A stretch of DNA of 64,000 bases from assembly GCF_003590095.1 (NCBI RefSeq), contig NC_039484.1, forward strand, positions 2,232,001 to 2,296,000. Reading direction: 5' to 3'. Shown in pieces: positions 22,846-33,176 of the stretch. Position numbers and translations under genes: made by a program. The notes under the pieces were generated by a model that did no database searches, was not told the DNA's origin, and saw only the letters and a program-made list of their open reading frames with translations. Positions within the stretch are counted from its first letter, which is position 1. Every line of letters starts with the position of its first letter. This DNA is from Trichoplusia ni. Lineage: Eukaryota > Arthropoda > Insecta > Lepidoptera > Noctuidae.

Positions 22846-24541
22846 GAAAATAAATTCGTGCCTTGTGGAATACATAAAACAGGATAAACAAACAGTGACG
22901 ATCGTTGAAAGAAGCGTCCTGACTCCGTCTGATCGGGAATTCCGTTATTCGCAGAGGGAATGGGCAAGTGCAGTAGTGCTAGCATTCGGTCGCTATCAGC
23001 CCGAAGAGTTTGCTGTACGAAACGCCGCAGCCGAACTGCATGCGATTGGATTTCAAACGTATAAAAGTTTACGTTTAAAGAGCATAGTTTACATGCAAGG
23101 GATGGGTGTAGAGGAACGCGGGCTACAAACTTCTGAAATCTAAATGTCTTTCGAAGTTGTGCGGGATTAAAATGGTATTTGGATGCTTTCAGTACACGAG
23201 TGCCGCTAGACTAGTTAACGAGAACCGTTGAATATTATGGATTCAAGTAAAATTACTATCTGGCTGACTGGAGAAGCCTCTTTAACGTTTAAAGACTAGC
23301 TAGCTGGTTTGAAGGAATTCAAATTTTATTCTCATGTGCAGATTGCTTGTAAAAGAATACTTGTTTAATAAGAAGCTGAGACTGCATTTCTAAATTGTTT
23401 TTGAAGTGTCTTCCGAGTTTTACAGTCCTTTCTTCGGCGATAATTTTAAAATTCAAGTGTTATTTTTTATGAGTGATCATTTTCCTGAGAATCTTATACT
23501 ACTGGTTTCTGACTATTAGGTGTAGGCATTTGCATCTAAACCACGCCATATGTTTTTAGGCAAAAGAATTCTTAGAACATTTAATTCTGGATAGAATACG
23601 TTGCTGAAGATATTACATGTTTTTTGATACTTGCCTCTAGGGTCAATATTCTCAGCGTCCATTTGACCAAGTCGCAATGATCATAAACTTTTTACTGGTC
23701 TGGAAGCGTCTCTTTAGTTTACTGAAGAACGGTCGTTTATCAGTGACTTTACTGTGTATTTACAAGAAAACCCAACAAACTTAAGAGGTTCTAAAAATAT
23801 GTTCAGCTGTCGTTGAAAATACTCTTTAAAATAAGACTTTGCGTTTAGATTGTGTCACAATAATCCAGAAACATAATTTCTCAGGTCACGTGATTTTAAC
23901 AAGGCCCTAACCTATCATTATTTCAAGCAATTTCAAAAGAAAAATGTTTCTGATACGAAATTGCTGTATTACTTTACGAGTAAACGAACGCTACGGAAAA
24001 TGCTCTACTTCAGGTGCGCCTACCGATTAATTCAAGCAAAAATAATTACAAATAATAACGTTGTGTTATGTAGAGCAACGTGTTAATCATACTGGTGTCG
24101 TGTGAGCTTTCTGTCGAAGAAAATTGCTCAATCAAGGGCTGTGGCCAGGTCAAGCGTGACTTAACTCATAACAATATAATAACCGACCAACGAATAGCTT
24201 ATTGACCTATTAGCTTTTCACTACTTGAATATTTATAGTGCCGATAACAGTAAAAACTGTTCGCTTATAATTATACAGGCTGTTTTGACGTTATTTTTGG
24301 CTGTTTTTGTTTGACGATGTTGTATAAAAATTTGAGGAAGGGAAATTATGGTAACGTTGAAGCTTTAACGTAATTTGATTTGTAGATAAAATAAAACATT
24401 GATTTGAATTAAAGTTGCTTGATTTTTGACCCTTATGGGTTCTCTCTGATTATTTTTTGGAAAGGTTTTGGCAACAATCACAATTTAGAAAATGGTTACA
24501 GGCGAAACTTTTTGAATCCTTGTTTTATAACTTAAGAAAAA
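22846..24541. other. Flank downstream of the retrotransposon; unassigned open frame
   Basis: From the insertion point to 23,143 a frame of about 100 codons stays open on the plus strand and has a more even composition than its neighbours (for example ...REWASAVVLAFGRYQPEEFAVRNAAAELHAIG, given here only in part by its residues REWASAV and RNAAAELHAIG). I recognise no domain. It could be a host exon fragment, old repeat or chance. The rest is AT-rich with no gene seen. Confidence 0.35.
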
Positions 24542-24750
24542 ATGCTAGGAGGACATCCATGTCCTTGAGCAGCGGGGGGGGGGGTTCACACATATTCAAT
24601 TCACATACACAAAGACACCTAGATTTAGAACAACCATTCGTGGATCACACAAATGATTGTTCTACGCGGGGATCGAACCCGCGACAGGTCGCACTACACG
24701 TTGTTTTTGGCGTGGTCACCTCAACCACTGCGCCAACCGTGCATATTCAT
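24542..24750 (-). mobile_element. tRNA-derived SINE
   Basis: On the minus strand the element opens with a polymerase III A box (TGGCGCAGTGGTTGAGG, 24,719-24,736) followed by a B box (GGTTCGATCCC, 24,669-24,679) at tRNA-like spacing, then a non-tRNA body (AATCATTTGTGTGATCCACG and onward). It ends near the G-rich stretch at 24,575-24,584. The unrelated 3' body shows that it is a SINE and not a tRNA gene. A truncated relative is at 58,645-58,775. Confidence 0.8.
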
Positions 24751-26769
24751 CATTTTTTCGTAGTTAACAATCACTAAACATTCTTACGTGTTACCATAAA
24801 CGATAAACAAATACCCTATACGCTATACCAGTGGTTATAACAGTACGTGTAGTACACCATAATATCAGAGTATTATTCCAGTTGGTTTCTTCTGTAGCGT
24901 AATGAATAGAGCAAAGTTTGCTCAGTCTCAGCCTCGCGGGGAACGCCGCCGGTTATAACAATGCTAGGAAGGAACCTCTAACGATTATAATACGCAAGTA
25001 AAAATGTATGCTAGGCTCTCAAAAATAGGTTTTGAATTCAATTAATAAGATTATAGGTGGACGATGATGATTGTGTGTGTATGTGTAACACATTGAGGCA
25101 AAAAGAAGTCATTTTAAGGTAAAGACATTTTCCCTGTAGTTCGCTACAGTTTTTAAACTTAAAATCGGTTTGTTTCTAATTTATTCAGCATTTTGTTTAC
25201 ATGAATCTTAATATACAGGGTGGAAAGGACGTCATACCGATCCCGTGGTTCAGGGGTACATATCGTTGCATCGTTGTACTTAGTCGTGAGGGTCGTGATC
25301 GTCGATCCTCAATTTTGGATGACGCTCTGTCACTTGAGAATACTGCGTAAGGTAACCTGAAATCAGAGAATCAGAAATTGATCCTAATCGCGAGTATGGA
25401 GACTAATTTTATTATTGTCAGATCTTTATTAGGGAAGAAATCTCTATGTGACGGAACTTTATCATCAAAACTGCCTGAAAACCTCTTTCTAAATATTAAG
25501 TCATCATGATACAGAAATTACAAAGATTTTAGCCGTCTTAAAAGCAAGCACCATCTTTATACAAGTAAATGGTACTGAAATAATCAAAAGTACTAGTAGC
25601 TGGAATGACAATTGTAACGATCAGTTTTTAGGACCGAACAAAGTATTGATAGAGCGGAATTTTATCGCACATTTGTTCGACCCGGAATCCTAATAATTAG
25701 GATCGTTTGCGTATTTCTTAATGTCGGAGAAAAGAACTTATATGTATACATACCCCTTATACTACTGTATATATTGAGTAAAGATCTCTTGTATCGTTTC
25801 CAATATGCAATCGGAATTCAGGCTTTGTTTCCTTTTTTGTAACGAAAAGAAAACAATGAATCTTAAAAAGTTCATTTAAATAAATAAATGTGTCGACATC
25901 TATTTGTATACCTTTTTTGTATGAGAAATCATCAAACTTCTACTGACTGAAACCCACCCATGTTCCTTCTTTTACTCTTCATGTAACCGTTTTGGACAAT
26001 CCCGCTGCCATCTACTCGTATACCTGATCTACGCGTATACCATTTTCATGTTGTAGCCACATATATTATTACATAAATACATAAAAACGTTGGTAAACAT
26101 AAAAAGTTTCGAGCTTAGTCCGACACTCGATTAATAAACGTGAGAAAATCGTTGTATTATTTAAGTACAAACCACCCTCACGAAAGCTGCTATAAAAATA
26201 TGCTGAACATAAGTTTGTCTCAAGTTGATGCATAAAACCTAACCCTTTAACAACCGTGACTCAGCTACATTACTGACTAAGCGATCACTTGTTGGGCGCC
26301 AATACCAAATATCCCTCTAACATAACTTCTTTTCTAAAACATTGGCTCCAATATTGGCTCCAACAATTCCTTATACCACCAGCTTCAAAATATAAGGAAA
26401 CAACATTCAACTAGTGCGGTAACATTCATGCTCGTTACTATCTTAAGACAAAGTTGAGTAATAAGGGAAACCGGTTCTCCATAACAATTACGCCACTCGG
26501 AAGTAATAAAAGTTCTCTTTCTGTGTACGTGACGTAGAAATCAGCCGACTCTTATAGACGTGTTCAGCATAGATTACTTACGGCTTTTCCTTTTATTTTT
26601 TGCTTTTATTTCTTTACTCACCATTAAGGTATGAACTCTGTAAAGTTAATATCATTTAATTTCCAAGCGAGTTTCGTTCGTGTTGTTACTGTTAATTCTG
26701 ACTTGGTTTTTGGTTCATTTGTTAGGATTCTAAGAACTCAAAGAGCAAAAAAGGACCTTATTAGTAAAG
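24751..26769. other. Non-coding stretch, no gene recognised
   Basis: A small tandem echo (TTGGCTCCAATA/TTGGCTCCAACA) occurs near 26,342-26,365. No coding or RNA gene is seen. Confidence 0.5.
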
Positions 26770-26882
26770 TTCCGCTGTTTGTCATCAGGCTGTATCTCAT
26801 GAACTGTGATAGCTTGATAGTTAAAGTTTTCACAGATTATGTATTTCAGTTGCCGCTAAAACAACAAATGGTGAAAATATAA
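26770..26882 (+). repeat. Dispersed repeat (CAGGCTGTATCTC family), copy 3
   Basis: The copy reads 'tgtttgtcat' then CAGGCTGTATCTCATGAACT, GTGATAGC, 'aaagttttcacagattatgta' and 'cagttgccgctaaaacaac'. It is the longest well-aligned copy of the downstream half of the family. It underlies an 83-aa frame that is therefore not a gene. Confidence 0.75.
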
Positions 26883-26899
26883 AAAGTTGGTCCTCATAA

Positions 26900-26950
26900 G
26901 AGAAGAGCCCAGCAGTGGGACGTATAAAAGCTGGCACTGCTGAAACATAC
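26900..26950 (+). repeat. Short interspersed repeat end (CCCAGCAGTGGGAC motif)
   Basis: 'gagaagagcccagcagtggg' followed by ACGTATAAAAGCTGG matches a frequent lepidopteran interspersed sequence, as I recall it the 3' tail of a non-LTR retroelement. A related inverted copy is at 55,715-55,780 (ttgcccacagctgggcaaaa). Confidence 0.5.
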
Positions 26951-29015
26951 ATACATCCCATATACAACTACTACTGAAACAAACTACAGGGGGACTAAAA
27001 AACGTTCATCAATACACAAACATTAACACTTTCATTTCAATAACAGTTCGCGATACACCCACTCAAAACTAAATGTTATTTACCTACTACAAAAAAGGTT
27101 CCATCATTCACTACATTCAGTATCTACTTAGTTGCATTTGCAGAAGTTTTATTCACACCTACAGTCGGTTGTAACTTGTTGTGATTGAGAATAGCGAGCT
27201 AAGTAATGGAGTGGGTTTGTATGTCGCTTCGTATAAACTTGCAAACGAAACGCGAACCGTATTCATTCAAATACATTAGGATCGTTCGGGATGGATTGCA
27301 CTTACATTTGCTGCTTTGAACGCCATGTGATTTAAAATAAACATTTTTCTCGCTACATGTTTCTCTGAGTGTTTTTATGTACGGATTGTAGGTATCTTCG
27401 TGTTTGTTGGTTTTAGTGTGGAAAAACACCTCATCAACCACTTAAGGTCACATCACATCAGGTAATTTTGAAACTTCTACTAAACTATGATATATAAGTT
27501 TTAAACTAAAATTGTATCATAAAACCATGATTGGTTTCATAAGTCACGCCTCGGTCCAAAATTGTGTCCAAGTGCTGTCATTCGTAGTAATTTATTTCTC
27601 AATCCAAAAATCACCATTGTCTCTCAGAATTAAATATAATTTATTCTGAAATTCGAAAACTTTTGCAAACAGATTTTAATATTTCCACGAAAAACTCTTT
27701 AATATCCAAACGCAAAAACAATTACAAAACAATTTATTCATAAACATGATTTCGGCAAAGTACTTTCTCATAATTTCTCCATTTCAGCGATTCTGTATTA
27801 TGTTTGCGTCGTCTTTTGTCGTCAAATAAACAGTGTGATCTGTAGGACTGAGTAAACGAGTTTCGTTTCCTTTCGCACGTGAAAATCGGATTTGTTTAAT
27901 TTATTGCTCTGTTTCGAAACAGTGAGAGATGCCACGGTTACTTAGTTCTCGACACCTCACTGTAATAATAGGATCTCTTCGAGGATTTAAATTGAATCCT
28001 GTTGCAGGGACCCGCTCAAATGTATTTAAGTCCCAGTTGCCGAAAATCGTGATAGAGCGTCGTAGCGTTTGTGTACACAATTTTACTTGCTAAGAAGTTA
28101 TTTTCGCGGAAAGTGAAAGGTGTCGGGGCTTGTTGAAAGTAGAAGTCGCCAAATTACGGCTTGTTGTTGTAGCTCTAGTTAACACAAACAAGAAATGTAT
28201 TAATGTTTTTCTTATTTATTTAAGCGTTTTTATGGCTGACGTTAGATTTATGTGACGTTATGTCTGGGCGAAGAAATATAGCCATCAACTGGAGGTCTTT
28301 TCAGGTTATAAATTTCCTTAGTAGGTACTTTACTAGTTACCTACATATACATTCATCATTGACTTTAGAAAAACAGAGTATAATGTTTTATTGATATATT
28401 TACTATTTCATTTATAAGGTAGGGGAAAGGACCCCCAAAACACAAAATGTGCGATAACTCAAGGTATTCAGACAGACCACCGTTCTTTATTAAGACATCC
28501 CAACTCAATAAACCAGCCACTACGTCAGCTGTAGTTTTTAATAAAAAACAAAGTAGAATGTATTTCATTTACCCCTCACCAATGTATCAAGGGAAGACAA
28601 GGGTGCAAAAGGGCTGACTCCGGAACGAAAATAAACGTTGAACGATCGCTTAGACCCTTCACTTTCAACTGACGGCCGAAACAAAGGAACTTGTGAAATA
28701 CCTACGTAATTACATATAGGGGCTAAGCACTAAATCTATCTCGTAAAAAGGTTTTCCCGTTTAGATTCCCAAAAATTCTGTCAAGGCCCCGTTTTGCTGG
28801 TATTATTATTAAGGAATGAGGAGAACATAATATATTGCGTCTAACGCGTTTTTACATGTTGTTACCGAAGAAGAGGCTCGTTATGTGCTCAGTTGCCACA
28901 GATATGATATAAAAATGAACATGGTTGTGTATTCCAAGGTATAGTACCTATTTAGTTTTTGAAAATGATGAAATGGAATAATTCTGTACGTAAGAAATAA
29001 TGTAATAAATTTCTT
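26951..29015. other. Non-coding stretch, no gene recognised
   Basis: I see nothing that I can assign. The 80-aa minus-strand frame at 27.2-27.4 kb and the 67-aa minus-strand frame at 28.4-28.6 kb show no known domain. Confidence 0.5.
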
Positions 29016-29152
29016 CTCTTCTAATATATAAAATTCCCGTCTCACGATGTTACTTACCGTACTCCTCCGAAACGGTTCGATCGATTTTTATGAAATTTTG
29101 TATACATATTGGGTAGGTCTGAGAATAGGACAACATCTATTTTTCATACTAC

Positions 29153-29155
29153 TAA
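29153..29155. repeat. Target site duplication TAA of the Harbinger element, left
   Basis: TAA stands directly outside both terminal inverted repeats (29,153-29,155 and 29,703-29,705). A 3-bp TWA-type duplication is the hallmark of PIF/Harbinger. Confidence 0.85.
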
Positions 29156-29702
29156 GGGCTATATTTCACCGGGACACCATGGCGGCGCAACCATTTGCGC
29201 CACCGTGGTGTCCGTAAGCTACCAAACTAGACACCATACAGACACCAGAGTCGCCACACTACACTGAAGATAGAGTCAAAATGGACGTTGAAGAGACAGC
29301 ACTACTGCTGTATGTAAGTAGGAAAAGAGCGTTAAAGAGAAAAAAGAAACAGTGGTGGGTTCATCCTTATTTAGCCGATCGCTGTAAGAAAGGACAATTC
29401 GTTAACATATACGACGATCTAAGAAGATATCCGGATAAGTTTTTTGGCTATGTGAGGATGTCCTTGAGGTCCTTTGATGAGTTGTGTGAACATGATTTGT
29501 TGAAGCAAGACACAATATTAAGAAAATCAACCGTGGCGGCGCAACCAGTAACATTCTGTGCACGCGTCCGAGTTGGTCGCGCCGCCAAATTGGTTGCGCA
29601 ACCAAACGGACACCAGGTGAGTAACTCTCTATAGAGCTGTATACATTTTGTTGGTAGCGGCGACTGGTTGCGCCGCCATGGTGTCCCGGTGAAGTATAGC
29701 CC
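29156..29702 (+). mobile_element. PIF/Harbinger non-autonomous DNA transposon
   Basis: The element is 547 bp. It starts GGGCTATATTTCACCGGG and ends with the inverse complement (CCCGGTGAAGTATAGCCC); the terminal inverted repeats extend over about 38 bp (29,156-29,193 / 29,665-29,702) with one A/G mismatch. It is flanked by TAA. Inside is the 5' part of a Harbinger transposase gene and several copies of a GGCGCAACC motif near both ends. It cannot move itself because the catalytic part is gone. Confidence 0.9.
29281..29634 (+). pseudogene. HARBI1-type transposase, N-terminal fragment
   Basis: The frame starts ATG and gives 117 aa. Residues ~12-80 resemble the N-terminus of HARBI1-type transposases: a basic run (RKRALKRKKKQ), WWVHPYLADR, a K-x-GQF turn, and PDKFFGYVRMS-x3-FDEL. 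About 85 residues in, the similarity ends and the frame runs on into the right subterminal repeats (…VAAQP…VAQPNGHQ). The DDE nuclease domain, about 200 residues or more, is missing, so this is an internally deleted copy. A consensus-like splice donor (CAG|GTGAGT) lies at 29,614-29,622. Confidence 0.8.
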
Positions 29703-29841
29703 TAAGTGATAAGAGTTGCTCACACTAAAAAAAAAAAAATATTTTTTGGACAAAATTGTTTGTTTTTTTATAATGTGGCATTAAAAATACATACAACTAG
29801 AAAAAAAAATTCGGCAAAACAACGTTTGCTGGGTCAGCTAG

Positions 29842-30306
29842 TATAATATAATAATAAGCCCTCCAATCTCTATAAATGTGTATTGTATTGGGTGTTTCAT
29901 AATCTGACTTAATTTAATATACCTAACACACCAAGGGGACTACTGTCATTTTAACATAGAACAAGCCACGCTCAAATGCGACGTCCAGAAATACATGGGT
30001 ACTTCTGAAGAAAGAAATCAAATTAAATATTCATCACTTAAAAAGATTAAACATTTTTAATAAAAACGCAGACAAAAGAACAAAGGCAGTTAATTACATT
30101 TCTAATAATAACACTCATTTAGAGATAATAATTATGCTCTAGCTAATTAAAACGAAAGTAGATATTAACCTAAGTTGCTTTGAAAATGTTATAAATTGCT
30201 TTATGAAGTATTTGGTTACTTTTTTATGTTAATATGGAGTTGGCGTTTGTTTAGTATTCCATATTCGTTTTTTGTTTGGTTTTATAATAGTATGTTGTGT
30301 TTGATA
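29842..30306. other. AT-rich non-coding stretch
   Basis: I see no gene or clear repeat between the two Helitron-like elements. Confidence 0.5.
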
Positions 30307-30557
30307 TCTATACTCTATACTAATATATAAAGCTGAAGAGTTTGTTTGTTTGAACGCGCCAATCTCAGGAACTACTGGTCCAAATTGAAAAAATCTTTTT
30401 GAGTTGAAAAGACCATTCATTGAGGAAGGCTTTAAACCATCACGCTGCGACTAATAGGAGCGAAGATACAATGGAAAATGTGAAAAAAAAACATGGCGGG
30501 TATAAATCATAACTTATATTTTCTATCCACGGGGACGAAGTCGCGGGCAACAGCTAG
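30307..30557 (+). mobile_element. Helitron-like short element, CAGCTAG family, copy B
   Basis: It begins A|TCTATACTC/TCTATACTAATAT, carries AAAGCTGAAGAG, the GTTTGTTTGAACGCGCC block, 'ccttcctcaatgaatg' in inverse, 'actaataggagcgaagatac' and ends GGGACGAAGTCGCGGGCAAC then AGCTAG|T. The exact 5' base is uncertain because TC occurs twice in a short tandem. It is non-coding; the 63-aa frame over it is repeat-derived. Confidence 0.8.
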
Positions 30558-32957
30558 TTTTTGATAAATTGGTAACTGTAAAATCATTTTCCTCTAATCT
30601 TCATACCATAGGCCACACAACTTGTGCTATCAGATCAGACGCAATGATCGTACCAGCGACACGTCACACTCATTGGATTTCGCTTGGTGACCGACCTATT
30701 GGTACCACTCGGATATCCGTACAGTCAATACACAAAAATATGAAACATACCTACTTTTTAGTGAATCACATCATTCATACACACTTTCTTTAAAATAATA
30801 ATTAGGGAGTTTTTGCTGTTGCGACGATTCTACAAGTCTCTCCAGAAAGTTTGCGATCCCTCAATTTGAATGCATAACGATCTTTCTGATTTGATTATGA
30901 TCAGAGTTATTAAAATTTCTTACCTTAGTTCCAAGTCAAGTCGTGTTACACCACAATAACAGATTGCATGTTCGCTAAACATATTACTTTAGGCGTCAGA
31001 CGTTTGCACTTGTATTATTTCCTTCGCATTTATTGTGCTTTCCTTGCTTTATAATAGTCGGCAATTTCTTTGCAAATCTCTCAATTAACACAGAAATGTT
31101 GATGAAGATAGAAAATAAATAGGCAAACCTCGTATTACCGAATGAATGACAGTTTAAAGTCATGCAATTTTTTCAAATGTAACGACATTTTATTTGCAAA
31201 AACAAGCGATTGAAGGATGGATATCGTTAGTTTCAGTTTGGTGCTTGCAATATCAGTGAGAGTATTTTTTTACACGACTGCCGTATTAAGGATTTTATTC
31301 CTTGAATCCCGGAGTGTTCCTTGAACATTCTAGTGACATGCACAGATATATCCAGATTCAGAATTAGCATTTATGGACCACAAAAATGGTAATGGTAAAA
31401 ATGGAATCGCGAGGCTTACGCCACGCCTACTATTATCATGATTTATAAAACCAAATGTTCGCTTTAAGCTGCAAAAGTCTCCTTTGATCACCAAGGGTTA
31501 ATGATTCTCTGCCGATCCTCCTTGACCACCCTTGTTACCACTTAAAAGACTACCCCGGATAATCTCTGGTTATACGCCTGTTTCAGCAATTAAATTTTCT
31601 TTAGCAGCAAAAAATACGTAAATTTGTACTACTTTAATGTACTTACTAGTACAACAATACATTTACATACCACCCAGGCATGTTCACCCAGGCATAAAAC
31701 ATTCTTCCAACAGCAAAATTACTTTAAAAAACCAATAAATAGTAAGTGTCCTTGTGTAACAACAGTTTGTTTTCGAGATGGCAAAACACAAGTGACTTTA
31801 AAAGCAAAGTAATGTGTAACCCGCTCCGACAAAGCAATTATTTTAATTTAAAGGACTTGAGTGTAACTTTTGGAGACAATAATGCGCTAAAAGTGGGGTT
31901 TATGTTCCAGTGTACCTGTTCACTTTAGTTCTCAGCCAAATTCGCTGTTTATACCTAATCTATAAATCTTTGAGCATTTTCTTTTAAGGTGCCTGTACAC
32001 TCTTGCTAGCCAAGGCATTTTCTTAAGTTGACAACCGGTCATAGGCAAGTCACCTTCATAAGGAAATCAGTTGTATTATAAATCAATTTCTGGCTTCAAA
32101 TTAATGTGTCGCCCACTAACAAATTCATCAATATATGTATTTATATTATTTCATCATCTGTGATTATTTTCAACTTACGATTCAGAGATAGAACCTGGAG
32201 ATGACGGATGGACAGACAGACGAACAGCGAAGCTGCTTTGGAATATGACTTGCAGAGAAATCATTAAATGCTAATTTCGAAAACGTCAATGGATTATACG
32301 ATTTCTAACATCCACATTATCAACTCAATGACATAAGCCACATTACTCAAACACGTGTCTAATCACGTGGCTGCCAAAAGCCATTGTGCAGTCGCATTAA
32401 AATTGTTTGTTTTCCCACTCCGAATGTATCACGGCAGCTACAATTGGGATCGCGGCGAACTGCAGTTTATCCAGACCAAACGCGTCGCACAATCTCAAGT
32501 GCCCATTCTATGTGTCGTCAAGCTTTAATGGGTACCAACAAATGGTGCTATTTATCGTAAAATCGACACTAAAAACAGACTAACATATCGTTTCGGCAAA
32601 ACACGTTGTAAATTTTACGCCCTCTTTGTGTATAGGAATTGAAAGGTTTGATACATTTTGAAGTAGATTTAAAGGCTTACAAAATTGAATAGTTGCCTTT
32701 GTGTATGGACTGGCGATAAATGTGCTGAAAGCTATGACGGTATAGCGTGTATTTTCTTTGAAACAGCGTCGTTAAAGTCAGGTCTAGTGTTTGTAAACGT
32801 CAGCAGGTTCATTCTATTTAATGTTTATGATGGATTTTATGAAACTGGGAAAATAACAATTAATGAACGTGAAAGATTATAGTTACATTTTTTTTTTGTG
32901 CACAGTCACGTATCAAGTGTTTATTGCAAAACAAAAGTATATCAAACTTTAGAAAAA
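30558..32957. other. Non-coding stretch, no gene recognised
   Basis: Several frames of 60-74 aa lack recognisable domains. The patch at about 32,370-32,560 is of more even composition than its flanks and could be conserved regulatory DNA, but nothing in the sequence proves it. Confidence 0.45.
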
Positions 32958-33176
32958 TCCCTACTAATATTATAAATGCGAAAGTAACTCTGGCTGTCTG
33001 TATGTCTGTTACGCTTTGAAGTCTGAACTACTGAACAGATTTTAATGAAATTTGGTACAGAGATAGATTTGACCTTGAGAACAAATGATAGTTTTTATCC
33101 CTGACTTTTGAAAAGTTCTCTTGGAAACGCGATATAACCGACCTCGACGCCGGCGAAGCCGCGGGCGAAAAGCTAG
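32958..33176 (+). mobile_element. LEP1-like Helitron short element
   Basis: The 219-bp element starts A|TCCCTACTAATATTATAAAT, then GCGAAAGTAACTC, 'gtctgtatgtctgttacgct', an 'acagattttaatgaaatttg' block and ends GCCGCGGGCGAAAAGCTAG|T. Both ends and the A/T host context match LEP1-type Helitron-like elements of Lepidoptera. It is non-coding. Confidence 0.85.

Larger units (their letters stand above)
29016..29841 (+). mobile_element. Helitron-like element interrupted by a Harbinger insertion
   Basis: The left part opens at a TCTTCTAATATATAAAATTC block with 'cgtctcacgatgtt', 'ctcctccgaaacggttcgat' and 'atgaaattttgtatacatat'. The right part resumes after the insertion with 'taagtgataagagttg', 'ataatgtggcattaaa' and 'acaacgtttgctgggtcag', ending in CTAG|T at 29,838-29,841. 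The two parts join cleanly if 29,156-29,702 and one TAA are removed. Ends and insertion context fit lepidopteran Helitron-like elements; no Rep/helicase coding sequence is present. Confidence 0.65.

Noticed and set aside
24660..24745. tRNA gene on the minus strand
   Set aside because: A and B boxes are present, but the sequence continues into a SINE body and does not fold into a plausible full acceptor stem as a free gene.
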